18,872 nt of DNA from Methylococcaceae bacterium UBA4132 (GCA_002380945.1 DFWO01000172.1:10388-29259), one strand, 5' to 3'; counted from the stretch's first letter, positions 1 through 7,743 are shown. Notes: generated by a model not told the origin, from the sequence alone. Numbers and translations are program-made.

Positions 1-40
1 CGTGACAGGCCGGTATTCTAACCAACTGAACTACCACTCC
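1..40 (-). tRNA. tRNA-Asp (GTC), partial, cut by the window start
   Basis: The reverse complement begins GGAGTGGTAGTTCAGTTGG and runs through the D-arm and anticodon arm typical of bacterial tRNA-Asp. The anticodon GTC is at positions 6-4. Only the 5' half lies in the window. The variable loop, T-arm and acceptor 3' strand lie beyond base 1. Its 5' end is six bases after the CCA end of the tRNA-Val gene, so the two are almost certainly on one transcript. Confidence 0.93.
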
Positions 41-46
41 AAAGTC

Positions 47-122
47 TGGTGGGTGCTGAGGGGTTCGAACCCCCGACCCTCGCCTTGTAAGGGCGATGCT
101 CTCCCAGCTGAGCTAAGCACCC
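47..122 (-). tRNA. tRNA-Val (TAC)
   Basis: This is a complete 76-base cloverleaf on the minus strand. The 5' acceptor strand GGGTGCT pairs with AGCACCC. A D-arm AGCTCAGCTGGGAGAGC, the anticodon TAC in a CCCTTACAAGG arm and a T-arm with GGTTCGAACC are present, and the CCA end is encoded (47-49). It decodes valine GUA/GUG-type codons. It sits only 13 bases after the hupB stop codon and six bases before tRNA-Asp, with no terminator or promoter visible between them, so it is probably processed from the hupB transcript. Confidence 0.97.
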
Positions 123-135
123 GACTAAAGAAATG

Positions 136-408
136 CTAGTTTACAGCATCTTTTAAACTTTTACCAGCTTTAAATGCAGGAATTTTTGCAGCTTTGATAA
201 CAATTTCTTCGCCAGATTGTGGGTTACGCCCTTTACGCTCTGCTCTTTCTTTTACAGAGAAGGTACCGAAACCCACTAAAGCAACAGAATCGCCCGCATT
301 CAACGCTTTTGTTACTGCACTGAGAAAGCCGTCCAACGCGCTTCCAGCATCTACTTTTGTTAAGCCAGAAGATTCGGCTATTGCATCAATCAGTTGAGAT
401 TTATTCAT
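136..408 (-). CDS. hupB: DNA-binding protein HU-beta
   Basis: This is a 90-residue HU/IHF-family protein, the usual length of bacterial HU. HU binds DNA without sequence specificity, as a dimer, and bends and compacts the nucleoid. The sequence shows the N-terminal helix pair (MNKSQLIDAIAE), the conserved VGFGTF turn (about residues 45-50) and the DNA-clasping arm with RKGRNPQSGE at about residues 58-67, containing the conserved RNP where the proline intercalates into DNA. The ATG at 408 has an excellent Shine-Dalgarno GGGGG five bases upstream. The gene has its own strong sigma70 promoter (509-538) downstream of lon, and is followed within 13 bases by tRNA-Val. The lon–hupB order is typical of gammaproteobacteria, which favours hupB over hupA as the name. 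Confidence 0.96.
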   Translation of the reverse strand: MNKSQLIDAIAESSGLTKVDAGSALDGFLSAVTKALNAGDSVALVGFGTFSVKERAERKGRNPQSGEEIVIKAAKIPAFKAGKSLKDAVN

Positions 409-456
409 TTTTCCCCCTAGGAAATATTTTTTAGGTATTTTACAAGCCCTGTCCTG

Positions 457-495
457 TGTGTTGATGCGCTCACCTGCACAATCTCAGGCAACACA
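457..495 (-). promoter_or_regulatory. Possible stem-loop in the hupB 5' leader
   Basis: Within the roughly 93-base leader predicted between the hupB promoter and its ATG, TGTGTTG (457-463) is complementary to CAACACA (489-495). Directly inside, CCTG (473-476) pairs with CAGG (485-488), leaving a nine-base bulge (464-472). This gives an 11-pair interrupted stem in the leader RNA. A role in translation control or mRNA stability is speculation. Confidence 0.3.
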
Positions 496-508
496 ATAAA
501 CGCGGGCA

Positions 509-538
509 TTTATATCAATAGCAGTTACGCAGTGTCAA
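509..538 (-). promoter_or_regulatory. Sigma70-type promoter of hupB
   Basis: On the minus strand a perfect -35 hexamer TTGACA (538-533) is followed after 18 bases by TATAAA (514-509), five of six matches to the -10 consensus. Transcription would start near 501-502 and leave a leader of about 93 bases before hupB. It lies in the lon–hupB intergenic region (409-595) and would also drive tRNA-Val and tRNA-Asp. It is the best promoter match in the window. Confidence 0.75.
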
Positions 539-595
539 GCTTTAAAATCCCTAGAGACCATGATTGTTGCGGTTTTGCACTACCCCAAGCTGTTT

Positions 596-3013
596 CTAAT
601 GTGCCAAAAGTGTCTGGTTTTTTATTTTAACCAACTCCGTTTCATTTTTGCTCTGCTCATCCATGTCTTTTTTGGCAACAGGCGTAGGCATATATTGTAA
701 AGCGACTTCTAATACCTCATCTATCCAATGCACAGGTTTTATTTCCAGATTTTGTTTAATATTGTCTGGAATTTCCACGAGGTCTTTGGCATTGTCGGCT
801 GGTATTAATACCGTAGTAATACCGCCACGGTGTGCAGCCAACAGCTTTTCTTTTAAGCCGCCAATTGGTAGCACTTCGCCGCGTAGCGTAATTTCGCCTG
901 TCATAGCGACATTGGCACGCACGGGTATTTTGGTTAATGCAGAAATAATCGCCGTACACATAGCTATGCCCGCGCTAGGACCGTCTTTAGGAGTCGCGCC
1001 TTCAGGTACATGAACATGAATGTCATTTTCCTGAAACACCTTATTGCTGATACCCAACACGTCTGAACGGCTTCTGACCACAGTTATGGCGGCTTCAATA
1101 GACTCTTTCATTACCTCACCGAGTTTACCTGTCGCAGAATGTTTGCCTTTACCTGGAATAACAGCAGTTTCAATGGTCAACAATTCGCCGCCGACTTCTG
1201 TCCACGCTAAGCCAGTCACTTGCCCGATTTGGTCTTGCTCTTCCGCTAAGCCATAACTAAAGCGTCTAACACCTAGGTAATCTGATAAATTTTCGGGAGT
1301 AATCAATACTTTTTCTTTTTTCGGTTTCAACAATAAATCTTTGACCACTTTACGGCAAATCTTAGAAATATCGCGTTCCAAATTACGCACACCCGCTTCA
1401 CGCGAGTAATAACGAATCATATCTCTTACCACCGCTTCGGGAATATCAAGCTCTTGTGCTTTAAGACCGTTATTTTTAATCTGTTTAGGAATTAAATAAC
1501 GTAAGGCAATATTGATTTTTTCATCTTCGGTATAACCTGCCAGACGAATCACCTCCATTCTGTCCAATAAGGCAGGTGGAATATTCATAGTATTAGCGGT
1601 TGCCACAAACATGACATCGGATAAATCAAAATCGACTTCTAAATAATGATCGGAAAAGGTGTGATTTTGCTCAGGGTCTAATACTTCTAGCAATGCCGAT
1701 GCTGGATCGCCACGAAAATCCGCTGCCATTTTGTCGATTTCATCAAGCAAGAACATGGGATTACGGGTTTGTATTTTGGATAAATTTTGTAATATTTTTC
1801 CTGGCATTGAGCCAATATACGTCCGTCTATGCCCACGAATCTCTGCTTCATCACGCACACCACCTAATGCCATGCGTACATATTTACGATTAGTTGCTCT
1901 GGCTATAGACTCGCCTAACGAGGTTTTACCCACACCTGGAGGTCCTACTAAACAAAGAATTGGCCCTTTCAGTTGTTTCACCCGTTGATGCACAGCGAGG
2001 TATTCTAAAATGCGTTCTTTGACTTTTTCTAAGCCGTAATGCTCTTCTTCCAATACTTGTTCGGCGATTTTTAAATCGTGGCGAACTTTAGTTTTTTTCT
2101 TCCACGGTACGCTGACCATCCAATCAATATAATTGCGTACCACGGTGGCTTCCGCTGACATCGGTGACATCATTTTGAGTTTATTCAATTCCGCGTCTGC
2201 CTTAGCTTTCGCTTCCTTAGACATACCCGCTTCTTCAATTTTCTTGGCTAACTCGTCAATTTCATTAGGCACATCTTCCATATCACCTAATTCTTTTTGA
2301 ATCGCCTTCATTTGTTCGTTCAAATAGTATTCGCGCTGATTTTTTTCCATTTGCTGTTTAACACGCACGCGGATTTTTTTCTCTATTTCCAAGAGGTCTA
2401 TCTCGCCTTCCATCAGCGTCATTAAACGCTCCAGACGCTTTTCAAGGTCGATGGTTTCCAGAATCGTTTGTTTATCCTGCACTTTTAAGCTCATGTGTGC
2501 AGCAATGGTATCAGCAAGACGACTAGGATCATCAATACCCGATAAAGAAATTAATACTTCGGGTGGGATTTTGTTATTTAGCTTAACGTACTGCTCAAAT
2601 GAGCTGATAGCCGTGCGCTGTAATACATCTTGCGCTGGCTCAGATAACGTTGATATATCATTAAGCGGTGTAATAATGGCTGAAAAGAAGCCTTCGGTTG
2701 CCTGATAACGCAACACTTGGCAACGTTCGCTACCTTCAACTAGCACTTTGACAGTGCCATCGGGTAGCTTCAACAATTGTAGAATGTTGGCTAAAGTTCC
2801 GACTTGATAAAGATCAGCCGCATCAGGATCATCGACTTCCGCTTCTTTTTGCGCGACTAACAATACCTGTTTGTTGTCCTTCATAGCAGATTCTAAAGCG
2901 TCTATTGATTTTTCTCTGCCGACAAATAAAGGAATCACCATGTGTGGATACACCACGACATCTCTCAGCGGCAAGACTGGAATTAATACATCTGTTGTTT
3001 TATGCGTTTCCAC
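596..3013 (-). CDS. lon: ATP-dependent protease Lon (LonA type)
   Basis: Lon is a cytoplasmic homo-oligomeric AAA+ serine protease that unfolds and degrades misfolded and short-lived regulatory proteins. At 805 residues it has the usual LonA length. The LON substrate-binding domain (about 10-205) is followed by a charged coiled-coil region (about 205-290). The AAA+ module carries Walker A GPPGVGKT at 357-364 and Walker B FLLDEID at 421-427. The C-terminal protease domain holds the catalytic Ser680 in PKDGPSAG and Lys723 in GGLKEK, the Ser-Lys dyad. The tail after about 780 is lysine- and glutamate-rich and longer than in E. coli. The start codon is GTG (3013). No ATG lies between it and an upstream in-frame stop, and a start at Met25 would remove the conserved LPLRDVVVYP segment. 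An AGG lies eight bases upstream. The gene follows clpX after a terminator, so it is probably transcribed separately. The stop is TAG. Confidence 0.98.
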   Translation of the reverse strand: METHKTTDVLIPVLPLRDVVVYPHMVIPLFVGREKSIDALESAMKDNKQVLLVAQKEAEVDDPDAADLYQVGTLANILQLLKLPDGTVKVLVEGSERCQVLRYQATEGFFSAIITPLNDISTLSEPAQDVLQRTAISSFEQYVKLNNKIPPEVLISLSGIDDPSRLADTIAAHMSLKVQDKQTILETIDLEKRLERLMTLMEGEIDLLEIEKKIRVRVKQQMEKNQREYYLNEQMKAIQKELGDMEDVPNEIDELAKKIEEAGMSKEAKAKADAELNKLKMMSPMSAEATVVRNYIDWMVSVPWKKKTKVRHDLKIAEQVLEEEHYGLEKVKERILEYLAVHQRVKQLKGPILCLVGPPGVGKTSLGESIARATNRKYVRMALGGVRDEAEIRGHRRTYIGSMPGKILQNLSKIQTRNPMFLLDEIDKMAADFRGDPASALLEVLDPEQNHTFSDHYLEVDFDLSDVMFVATANTMNIPPALLDRMEVIRLAGYTEDEKINIALRYLIPKQIKNNGLKAQELDIPEAVVRDMIRYYSREAGVRNLERDISKICRKVVKDLLLKPKKEKVLITPENLSDYLGVRRFSYGLAEEQDQIGQVTGLAWTEVGGELLTIETAVIPGKGKHSATGKLGEVMKESIEAAITVVRSRSDVLGISNKVFQENDIHVHVPEGATPKDGPSAGIAMCTAIISALTKIPVRANVAMTGEITLRGEVLPIGGLKEKLLAAHRGGITTVLIPADNAKDLVEIPDNIKQNLEIKPVHWIDEVLEVALQYMPTPVAKKDMDEQSKNETELVKIKNQTLLAH

Positions 3014-3048
3014 AAAGAATACCTGTAAACAATTTTTAGGATAGGATG

Positions 3049-3076
3049 ATTATGAGGGCAGCGTGTGAAATAGCAA
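3049..3076 (-). promoter_or_regulatory. Candidate lon promoter
   Basis: On the minus strand TTGCTA (3076-3071) is separated by 16 bases from CATAAT (3054-3049), with four and five of six consensus matches. It lies between the clpX terminator and the lon GTG, where a lon promoter is needed. I looked for a heat-shock sigma32 motif, expected for lon from other proteobacteria, and found no convincing match. Confidence 0.4.
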
Positions 3077-3110
3077 GGATAGGGAATCAATTTTGTAATT
3101 TTTAAACGCA

Positions 3111-3143
3111 AAAAAGGGAGCTTTCGCAAAAAGCTCCCTTTTT
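3111..3143 (-). terminator. Rho-independent terminator after clpX
   Basis: A perfect 13-base-pair inverted repeat, AAAAAGGGAGCTT (3111-3123) with AAGCTCCCTTTTT (3131-3143), has a short loop. On the minus strand the GC-rich core is followed by a run of T. It begins 22 bases after the clpX stop. Because the arms start with A and end with T, it could also act on plus-strand transcripts, but no gene there needs it. Confidence 0.88.
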
Positions 3144-3164
3144 ATGGTATTCAAAAAAGCGATA

Positions 3165-4439
3165 TTAGGACTCAGCAGCTGTTTTTTTCTTTTCCGTTTC
3201 GTATACCAGAAGCGGATCAGTCGTACCTAAAATAACGCTTTCGTCTACAACAACCTTGCAGATATTATCTTCTGAGGGCAGTTCGTACATGGTATTAAGC
3301 AATACATTTTCTACGATAGTGCGTAATCCTCGCGCCCCTGTTTTTCTTTCCATTGCTTTTTTGGCAATCGCGCTGAGCGAATCTTCTCGAAATTCTAACT
3401 CCGCGCCTTCCATTTCAAATAAGTGTTTATACTGTTTAGTCAGCGCGTTTTTAGGTTCAGTTAAGATTTGGATTAATGCCTGTTCGTCCAGCTCTTCTAA
3501 GGTGGCAACAATCGGTAATCTACCGACAAATTCAGGAATCAAACCGTATTTAATTAAATCTTCTGATTCAACTTCAGCGAACAATTGCCCAACATTTTTA
3601 CCTTCATCTTTGGTTTTTACTTGTGCAGAAAAACCAATGCCGCCTTTTTCAGACCGCGCTTTAATCACTTTATCTAAGCCAGCAAATGCACCGCCGACAA
3701 TAAACAGAATATTAGCAGTATTGACTTGGACAAACTCTTGATTAGGATGTTTACGACCGCCTTGTGGTGGCACGGAAGCAATAGTACCTTCAATCAATTT
3801 TAATAACGCTTGTTGTACGCCTTCGCCTGATACATCGCGGGTAATGGATGGGTTATCAGATTTACGCGAAATTTTGTCAATTTCATCAATATAAACAATG
3901 CCAGTTTCTGCTTTTTCAACATCGTAATCGCATTTTTGCAGAATTTTTTGAATGATGTTTTCCACATCTTCACCGACATAACCTGCTTCGGTAAGCGTGG
4001 TAGCATCGGCAATAGTAAACGGTACATTCAGTAAGCGAGCGAGGGTTTCAGCTAATAACGTTTTACCTGAACCTGTAGGACCAATTAACAAAATATTACT
4101 TTTTGCTAATTCAACGCTGTCTTTTTTAGATTTGCTACGCAAGCGTTTGTAATGATTATAAACAGCCACCGCTAAAATCTTTTTAGCACGCTCTTGCCCT
4201 ATGACATAGTTATCAAGTTCTTCCTTGATTTCTTTGGGCTTAGGCAGAACATGGTCGCCAAATGAAGAGGTAGTATCTTGTAATTCGTCTTTGATGATGT
4301 CGTTACAAAGCTCTACGCATTCATCACAGACATAAACCGAAGGTCCTGCGATAAGCTTTCTTACTTCATGCTGACTTTTACCGCAAAAAGAACAATAAAG
4401 TAGTTTATCGTCGTCTTTGTTGTTTTTATCATTACTCAT
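3165..4439 (-). CDS. clpX: ATP-dependent Clp protease ATP-binding subunit ClpX
   Basis: ClpX is the hexameric AAA+ unfoldase that recognises tagged or regulatory substrates and feeds them into ClpP. Numbered from a GTG one codon upstream of the chosen start, the zinc-binding domain has Cys17, Cys20, Cys39 and Cys42. Walker A GPTGSGKT is at 121-128, the pore loop GYVG at 154-157 and Walker B IVYIDEID at about 182-189. The RKH loop (GGRKHPN) and the ClpP-docking IGF loop (GGIGFSAQ) follow, so it should partner ClpP. I chose the ATG at 4439 (424 residues): GGGGG at 4446-4450 is six bases from this ATG but only three from the GTG at 4442. It follows clpP by about 74 bases and ends at a clear terminator, closing the tig-clpP-clpX unit. 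Confidence 0.98.
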   Translation of the reverse strand: MSNDKNNKDDDKLLYCSFCGKSQHEVRKLIAGPSVYVCDECVELCNDIIKDELQDTTSSFGDHVLPKPKEIKEELDNYVIGQERAKKILAVAVYNHYKRLRSKSKKDSVELAKSNILLIGPTGSGKTLLAETLARLLNVPFTIADATTLTEAGYVGEDVENIIQKILQKCDYDVEKAETGIVYIDEIDKISRKSDNPSITRDVSGEGVQQALLKLIEGTIASVPPQGGRKHPNQEFVQVNTANILFIVGGAFAGLDKVIKARSEKGGIGFSAQVKTKDEGKNVGQLFAEVESEDLIKYGLIPEFVGRLPIVATLEELDEQALIQILTEPKNALTKQYKHLFEMEGAELEFREDSLSAIAKKAMERKTGARGLRTIVENVLLNTMYELPSEDNICKVVVDESVILGTTDPLLVYETEKKKTAAES

Positions 4440-4445
4440 CACGCG

Positions 4446-4450
4446 CCCCC
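4446..4450 (-). promoter_or_regulatory. Ribosome binding site deciding the clpX start
   Basis: The minus strand reads CAGGGGGCGCGTGATG. The G run sits at normal spacing (six bases) from the ATG at 4439 and too close to the GTG at 4442. This supports the ATG start, although both codons are in frame and differ by one residue. Confidence 0.55.
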
Positions 4451-4513
4451 TGAAAACACCAATAACGATGTTTTTACTTTCGACAAAACCATACTCATTA
4501 AACTATTAACCAT

Positions 4514-5161
4514 TTATAAATCAGAATTTGTCGCTCTGTTCGACAACACTTTATCAATCAAGCCATAATTAACGCCATCCTCGGCACTTAAGAAATTGTC
4601 TCTATCAGTGTCTTGTTGGACTTTTTCCAGTGGCTGCCCCGTATGATGTGCCAAAATTTTATTCAATTTATCTCTGATTAATAAAATTTCTCTAGCATGA
4701 ATGTCAAAGTCAGAAGCCTGACCTTGAAAGCCACCTAAGGGTTGATGAATCATCATTCTTGAGTGGGGTAAGCAATAACGTTTACCTGCCGCACCACCTG
4801 TTAATAATAACGCCCCCATACTCGCGGCTTGTCCAATACACAAGGTACTGACATCAGGCTTAATAAACTGCATGGTGTCATAAATTGACATCCCTGCTGT
4901 TACCGAACCGCCAGGTGAGTTGATATACAAATGAATATCTTTATCAGGATTTTCTGATTCTAAGAACAGCAATTGCGCAACGACCAGATTAGCCATGTAA
5001 TCTTCAACTTGACCGACCAAAAAGATAACGCGTTCTTTGAGTAAGCGCGAATAAATATCAAAAGAACGCTCGCCTCTGGCGGTTTGCTCAATAACGATAG
5101 GGACTAAGCCACCTGCCGCTTCTAATGCTCTCGCCTGATTCATAGTATGTTGGTTATACAT
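4514..5161 (-). CDS. clpP: ATP-dependent Clp protease proteolytic subunit ClpP
   Basis: ClpP forms the barrel-shaped tetradecameric serine peptidase that degrades proteins unfolded by ClpX or ClpA. The 215-residue length is normal. The catalytic triad is visible: Ser114 in GQAASMGA, His139 in RMMIHQP and Asp188 in DTDRDNF, each three residues beyond the E. coli precursor positions. The oxyanion-loop motif NSPGGSV (81-87) is intact. The N-terminal residues before about Gly17 probably form a propeptide removed by self-cleavage, as in E. coli. The ATG at 5161 is eight bases after AAGGA, which itself overlaps the tig stop codon (CAGTAAGGA), so translation is closely linked to tig. Met7 is an alternative but less well placed start. 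Confidence 0.98.
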   Translation of the reverse strand: MYNQHTMNQARALEAAGGLVPIVIEQTARGERSFDIYSRLLKERVIFLVGQVEDYMANLVVAQLLFLESENPDKDIHLYINSPGGSVTAGMSIYDTMQFIKPDVSTLCIGQAASMGALLLTGGAAGKRYCLPHSRMMIHQPLGGFQGQASDFDIHAREILLIRDKLNKILAHHTGQPLEKVQQDTDRDNFLSAEDGVNYGLIDKVLSNRATNSDL

Positions 5162-5170
5162 TAAAAATCC

Positions 5171-6472
5171 TTACTGTTGCTGTCTATCCATGACATCACT
5201 AAAGCTGACGGTTTCATCAGTAACTTTTGCCTGACTCACTAACCATTCAACGACTTGATCTTCTAGTACCATTTGCTGAACATCATGTAAACGTTTTTCA
5301 TCGTCATAATACCACGCGACTACATCTTCAGGACGTTCATAACTTTTTGCTAGTTCTTCAATAGTTTCACGAACTTTATCACCGTCAATTTCGACAGTAT
5401 TTTTTTGAATAATTTCGCCTAAAATTAAGCCCAATGCCACACGACGTTTGGCTTGCTCTTCAAATGCGTCTCTAGGCAACTGCATATCTTCTGGCTTCAT
5501 TTTCTGTCTTTTGGCAGATTCAATGTAGGGTTGCATCAATCGTTCAACTTCTTCATCAATCAAGGCAGTAGGTACCGCGATAGGGAATTTTTCATACAGT
5601 GAGTCCATGACTGCATTTTTTAATTTACCACGCAATACTTGTTTTAACTCTCTGCCCAGATTGTCTTTAACATCAGCACGGAAAGCGTCTACTGTGCCTT
5701 CTTCAACACCGTAGGCTTTGATAAAGTCTGCATCAATTTCTGGCAAGCTTGCCGTTTCAACTTTGATGACTTCAATATCAAATTGAGCATCTTTTCCTGC
5801 TAGTTCTGCATTACCGTATTCTGCTGGGAATGTTATTTCAAAGGTTTTATTCGCGCCTGCTTCAAGACCAATCAATTGGTCTTCAAAGCCTGGAATCATT
5901 TTTTTCGCACCAATTTCAATAGCGAAGTTTTCTGCTTTGCCATTAGTAAAATTGACTCCTTCAGAAACGCCTGAAAAATGAATGGTAATTTGGTCTTGTT
6001 CTTGCGCAGCACGCTCAACAACAGTCCATTCTTTTTTCTGCTCTCTTAACTTCTCAATGATACTATCAACATCGACATCACCGACTGTGGCAATAGGGCG
6101 AGTGATTTCAAGTTGATCAAGACCTTCAAGCACGATTTCTGGATACACTTCAAATACCGCTGTGTAGACAAAACCTTCGGCATCATCTGTGTGTTGGATG
6201 TGTGGATAACCCGCAGGTCTTAACGCCTGACTTTGTAAGGCTTCATAATAAGTGGTTTGAATCAAGTCGCCAGTAATTTCATCACGCACTTTATCGCCAT
6301 ACATTTTGGTAACAACTTGTTGAGGTACTTTACCTGGGCGAAAACCATGAATTTTAACTTCGCGGGCTAATGTCTTTAAGCGTTCAGCCATTTTTTCCTG
6401 AACGACAGTTTCAGGTACGCTAACAGTCATTTTTCTGCTTAATTCGGATGTCTTCTCGACAGAAACTTGCAT
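5171..6472 (-). CDS. tig: Trigger factor (ribosome-associated chaperone and prolyl isomerase)
   Basis: Trigger factor docks at the ribosomal exit tunnel, shields nascent chains and catalyses peptidyl-prolyl isomerisation. The 433-residue protein shows the N-terminal ribosome-binding domain with the signature GFRPGKVP at 43-50, which contacts ribosomal protein L23. An FKBP-type domain lies at about 159-240 (HFSGVSEG to FDIEVIKVE), and a long helical C-terminal chaperone domain follows. The ATG at 6472 has AGGT seven to eight bases upstream. The gene heads the tig-clpP-clpX unit; the gap to clpP is nine bases. Between it and the terminator behind tRNA-Leu there are only 68 bases, so its promoter must lie in 6473-6540. 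That stretch contains AT-rich -10-like sequence (TATTTA) but no good -35. Confidence 0.98.
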   Translation of the reverse strand: MQVSVEKTSELSRKMTVSVPETVVQEKMAERLKTLAREVKIHGFRPGKVPQQVVTKMYGDKVRDEITGDLIQTTYYEALQSQALRPAGYPHIQHTDDAEGFVYTAVFEVYPEIVLEGLDQLEITRPIATVGDVDVDSIIEKLREQKKEWTVVERAAQEQDQITIHFSGVSEGVNFTNGKAENFAIEIGAKKMIPGFEDQLIGLEAGANKTFEITFPAEYGNAELAGKDAQFDIEVIKVETASLPEIDADFIKAYGVEEGTVDAFRADVKDNLGRELKQVLRGKLKNAVMDSLYEKFPIAVPTALIDEEVERLMQPYIESAKRQKMKPEDMQLPRDAFEEQAKRRVALGLILGEIIQKNTVEIDGDKVRETIEELAKSYERPEDVVAWYYDDEKRLHDVQQMVLEDQVVEWLVSQAKVTDETVSFSDVMDRQQQ

Positions 6473-6540
6473 TTCTTTACCTCACACAATTTTAAATAAG
6501 AATTTTTGAATGCCAGCAGGACGGTGGCTCTAAAGAATTG

Positions 6541-6568
6541 AAAAGCTCTCGATGAGTCGAGAGCTTTT
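6541..6568 (-). terminator. Rho-independent terminator after tRNA-Leu
   Basis: A perfect 12-base-pair stem, AAAAGCTCTCGA (6541-6552) with TCGAGAGCTTTT (6557-6568), has a four-base loop. On the minus strand it is followed by TTTTCAATTCTTT. It begins 11 bases beyond the encoded CCA of tRNA-Leu, the expected place for a tRNA transcript terminator, and isolates the tRNA from tig. Confidence 0.88.
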
Positions 6569-6579
6569 ATAGATTTGGG

Positions 6580-6664
6580 TGGTGCGAATGGGGAGACTCG
6601 AACTCCCACTGGGTAACCAACTGGTACCTAAAACCAGCGCGTCTACCAATTTCGCCACATTCGC
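6580..6664 (-). tRNA. tRNA-Leu (TAG)
   Basis: This is an 85-base class II tRNA on the minus strand. The acceptor GCGAATG (from 6664) pairs with CATTCGC (6590-6584), followed by discriminator A and an encoded CCA (6582-6580). The D-arm TGGCGAAATTGGTAGACGC is typical of tRNA-Leu. The anticodon arm CTGGT-TTTAGGT-ACCAG carries TAG. A long variable arm (about GTTGGTTACCCAGTG) confirms class II. It reads CUN leucine codons. It has its own promoter upstream and terminator downstream. Confidence 0.97.
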
Positions 6665-6683
6665 ACTTTGGTATGAACTTCGC

Positions 6684-6713
6684 ATTATAATTGAAATATC
6701 AGCCATATAACAA
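6684..6713 (-). promoter_or_regulatory. Promoter of tRNA-Leu
   Basis: On the minus strand TTGTTA (6713-6708) lies 18 bases before a perfect TATAAT (6689-6684). The -10 is followed by GCG, a GC-rich discriminator of the kind seen at stringently controlled stable-RNA promoters. The predicted start near 6677 leaves about 12 bases of 5' leader for RNase P removal. Confidence 0.65.
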
Positions 6714-6731
6714 GCGATAATTTTAAAATTG

Positions 6732-7583
6732 TCAGACACTGACTGATACAGCAAACCCTAATCGTCTAATGTCTTCCGCAAATTCATTTAACACATCAAT
6801 GGATAATGGTGCTAATCGACTGGCTTCTGGTTGTAATGAGGGTCTAGCAATAGTGTACAGCATCACCTGTTGCAAATTAACGCTCTCTGTTTTTAGCCTT
6901 GTTAATAAAGTCAAAAAAGCTAACTTTTCTTTTTCAGATAACCCGTTGCCATCATAATCCAATAAACAAATTTGTAGTTTGGTCGGGCAACACTGACTAG
7001 CTAGTAGCAAGTTTTTCAGATGTGATTGACAACTTTGCCGCGCATTATTGATCAATGCCAGTCCCTCATCAGTTGCACTATCAAATTTAAACCAAACTTC
7101 ACCACCATAAGCTTTTAACACTTTCAGTCCTGCTTGGACTTTAGGCTGATGCACCAAGCTACCATTAGTAATCAACACATAATTGCTCGTTGGAAAAATG
7201 CCAAACTCAGTGGCTACTCGTCCAATCAACTCCACCGCTTCGGCAAAAGCTTTTACACTGGTGGGTTCACCATTACCCGAAATAGCAATATCTTTAATGG
7301 CTTGTTGATGCTCAGGCACTTGAAAGCGTTGATAAAAATCACCATGTAGCACGATAGCTAGAAAGAAGCGCAATTCATCTTCCAATAGCTGAAAATCTAT
7401 TTCAGGTGCAGTTCCCAATGTTAAATCAGGAACTTGGCAATAAATACATCGCCAGTTACAGGCATTATTAGTATTAAAATTAATACCAATCGACAAGCCA
7501 CCTGCACGCCTTGATAAGACTGGATAAATGTATTTTAATCCGACAATATCCCGATTATGATTAGTTGTTATGAGTGTTGACAC
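6732..7583 (-). CDS. Radical SAM protein of unknown substrate (COG0731-like)
   Basis: The 283-residue protein has the radical SAM cluster motif CxxxCxxC as Cys42-Cys46-Cys49 in NNACNWRCIYCQ, the [4Fe-4S] site that cleaves S-adenosylmethionine. The glycine-rich motif ISGNGEPT at about 100-107 matches the SAM-binding GGE-type region, and a later strand (YVLITNGS) also fits the TIM-barrel fold. No C-terminal auxiliary cluster motif is visible. General resemblance is to COG0731-type Fe-S oxidoreductases, but the substrate cannot be read from the sequence. The start is GTG (7583) with GAGG about six bases upstream. The gene is alone on its strand and transcribed divergently from the formate dehydrogenase operon, sharing a 238-base intergenic region. 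A role in molybdenum enzyme maturation is only a guess from this position. Confidence 0.85.
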   Translation of the reverse strand: MSTLITTNHNRDIVGLKYIYPVLSRRAGGLSIGINFNTNNACNWRCIYCQVPDLTLGTAPEIDFQLLEDELRFFLAIVLHGDFYQRFQVPEHQQAIKDIAISGNGEPTSVKAFAEAVELIGRVATEFGIFPTSNYVLITNGSLVHQPKVQAGLKVLKAYGGEVWFKFDSATDEGLALINNARQSCQSHLKNLLLASQCCPTKLQICLLDYDGNGLSEKEKLAFLTLLTRLKTESVNLQQVMLYTIARPSLQPEASRLAPLSIDVLNEFAEDIRRLGFAVSVSV

Positions 7584-7684
7584 GATGACCTCGACACTTA
7601 GGAATCACTTTAATAATGACGGTATTTTACGGGTTCTTAAAAACTTCATGCGGTTTTTTAAAATAACGCTGAAAAATTCCGCAA

Positions 7685-7704
7685 CTAGACTGTAAATAGT
7701 GTCT
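7685..7704 (+). promoter_or_regulatory. Possible LysR-type operator upstream of fdsG
   Basis: CTA-N9-TAG (7685-7699) fits the T-N11-A palindromic pattern of LysR-type regulators. It overlaps an imperfect dyad AGAC-N10-GTCT (7687-7704). Its centre is about 58 bases before the predicted fds start site, close to where LysR recognition sites usually sit. FDS operons in some proteobacteria are controlled by a LysR protein, FdsR. No such regulator gene is in this window, and short motifs like this arise often by chance. Confidence 0.3.
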
Positions 7705-7714
7705 TATTTTCGCT

Positions 7715-7743
7715 TTTTCATGTGTTTATTCTTGTGCTATGCT
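7715..7743 (+). promoter_or_regulatory. Candidate promoter of the fds operon
   Basis: TTTTCA (7715-7720) is separated by 17 bases from TATGCT (7738-7743), which is preceded by TG one base upstream (extended -10, TGCTATGCT). The predicted start near 7750 gives a leader of about 72 bases before fdsG. The rest of the 7584-7821 intergenic region is AT-rich. I did not find a clear promoter for the divergent radical SAM gene in it. Confidence 0.5.

Noticed and set aside
3077..3110. A sigma32-like heat-shock promoter ahead of lon
   Set aside because: CCCTAT is present but no CTTGAA-like -35 lies at 13-15 bases, so a heat-shock call would be forced.
3256..3741. A 161-codon plus-strand open frame within clpX
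   Set aside because: It lies antisense to a perfectly conserved clpX sequence, has no recognisable domain, and has no ribosome binding site; it is a shadow frame.
6530..6754. A 74-codon minus-strand frame across tRNA-Leu
   Set aside because: It is made of the tRNA gene, its promoter and terminator; there is no protein-like signal.
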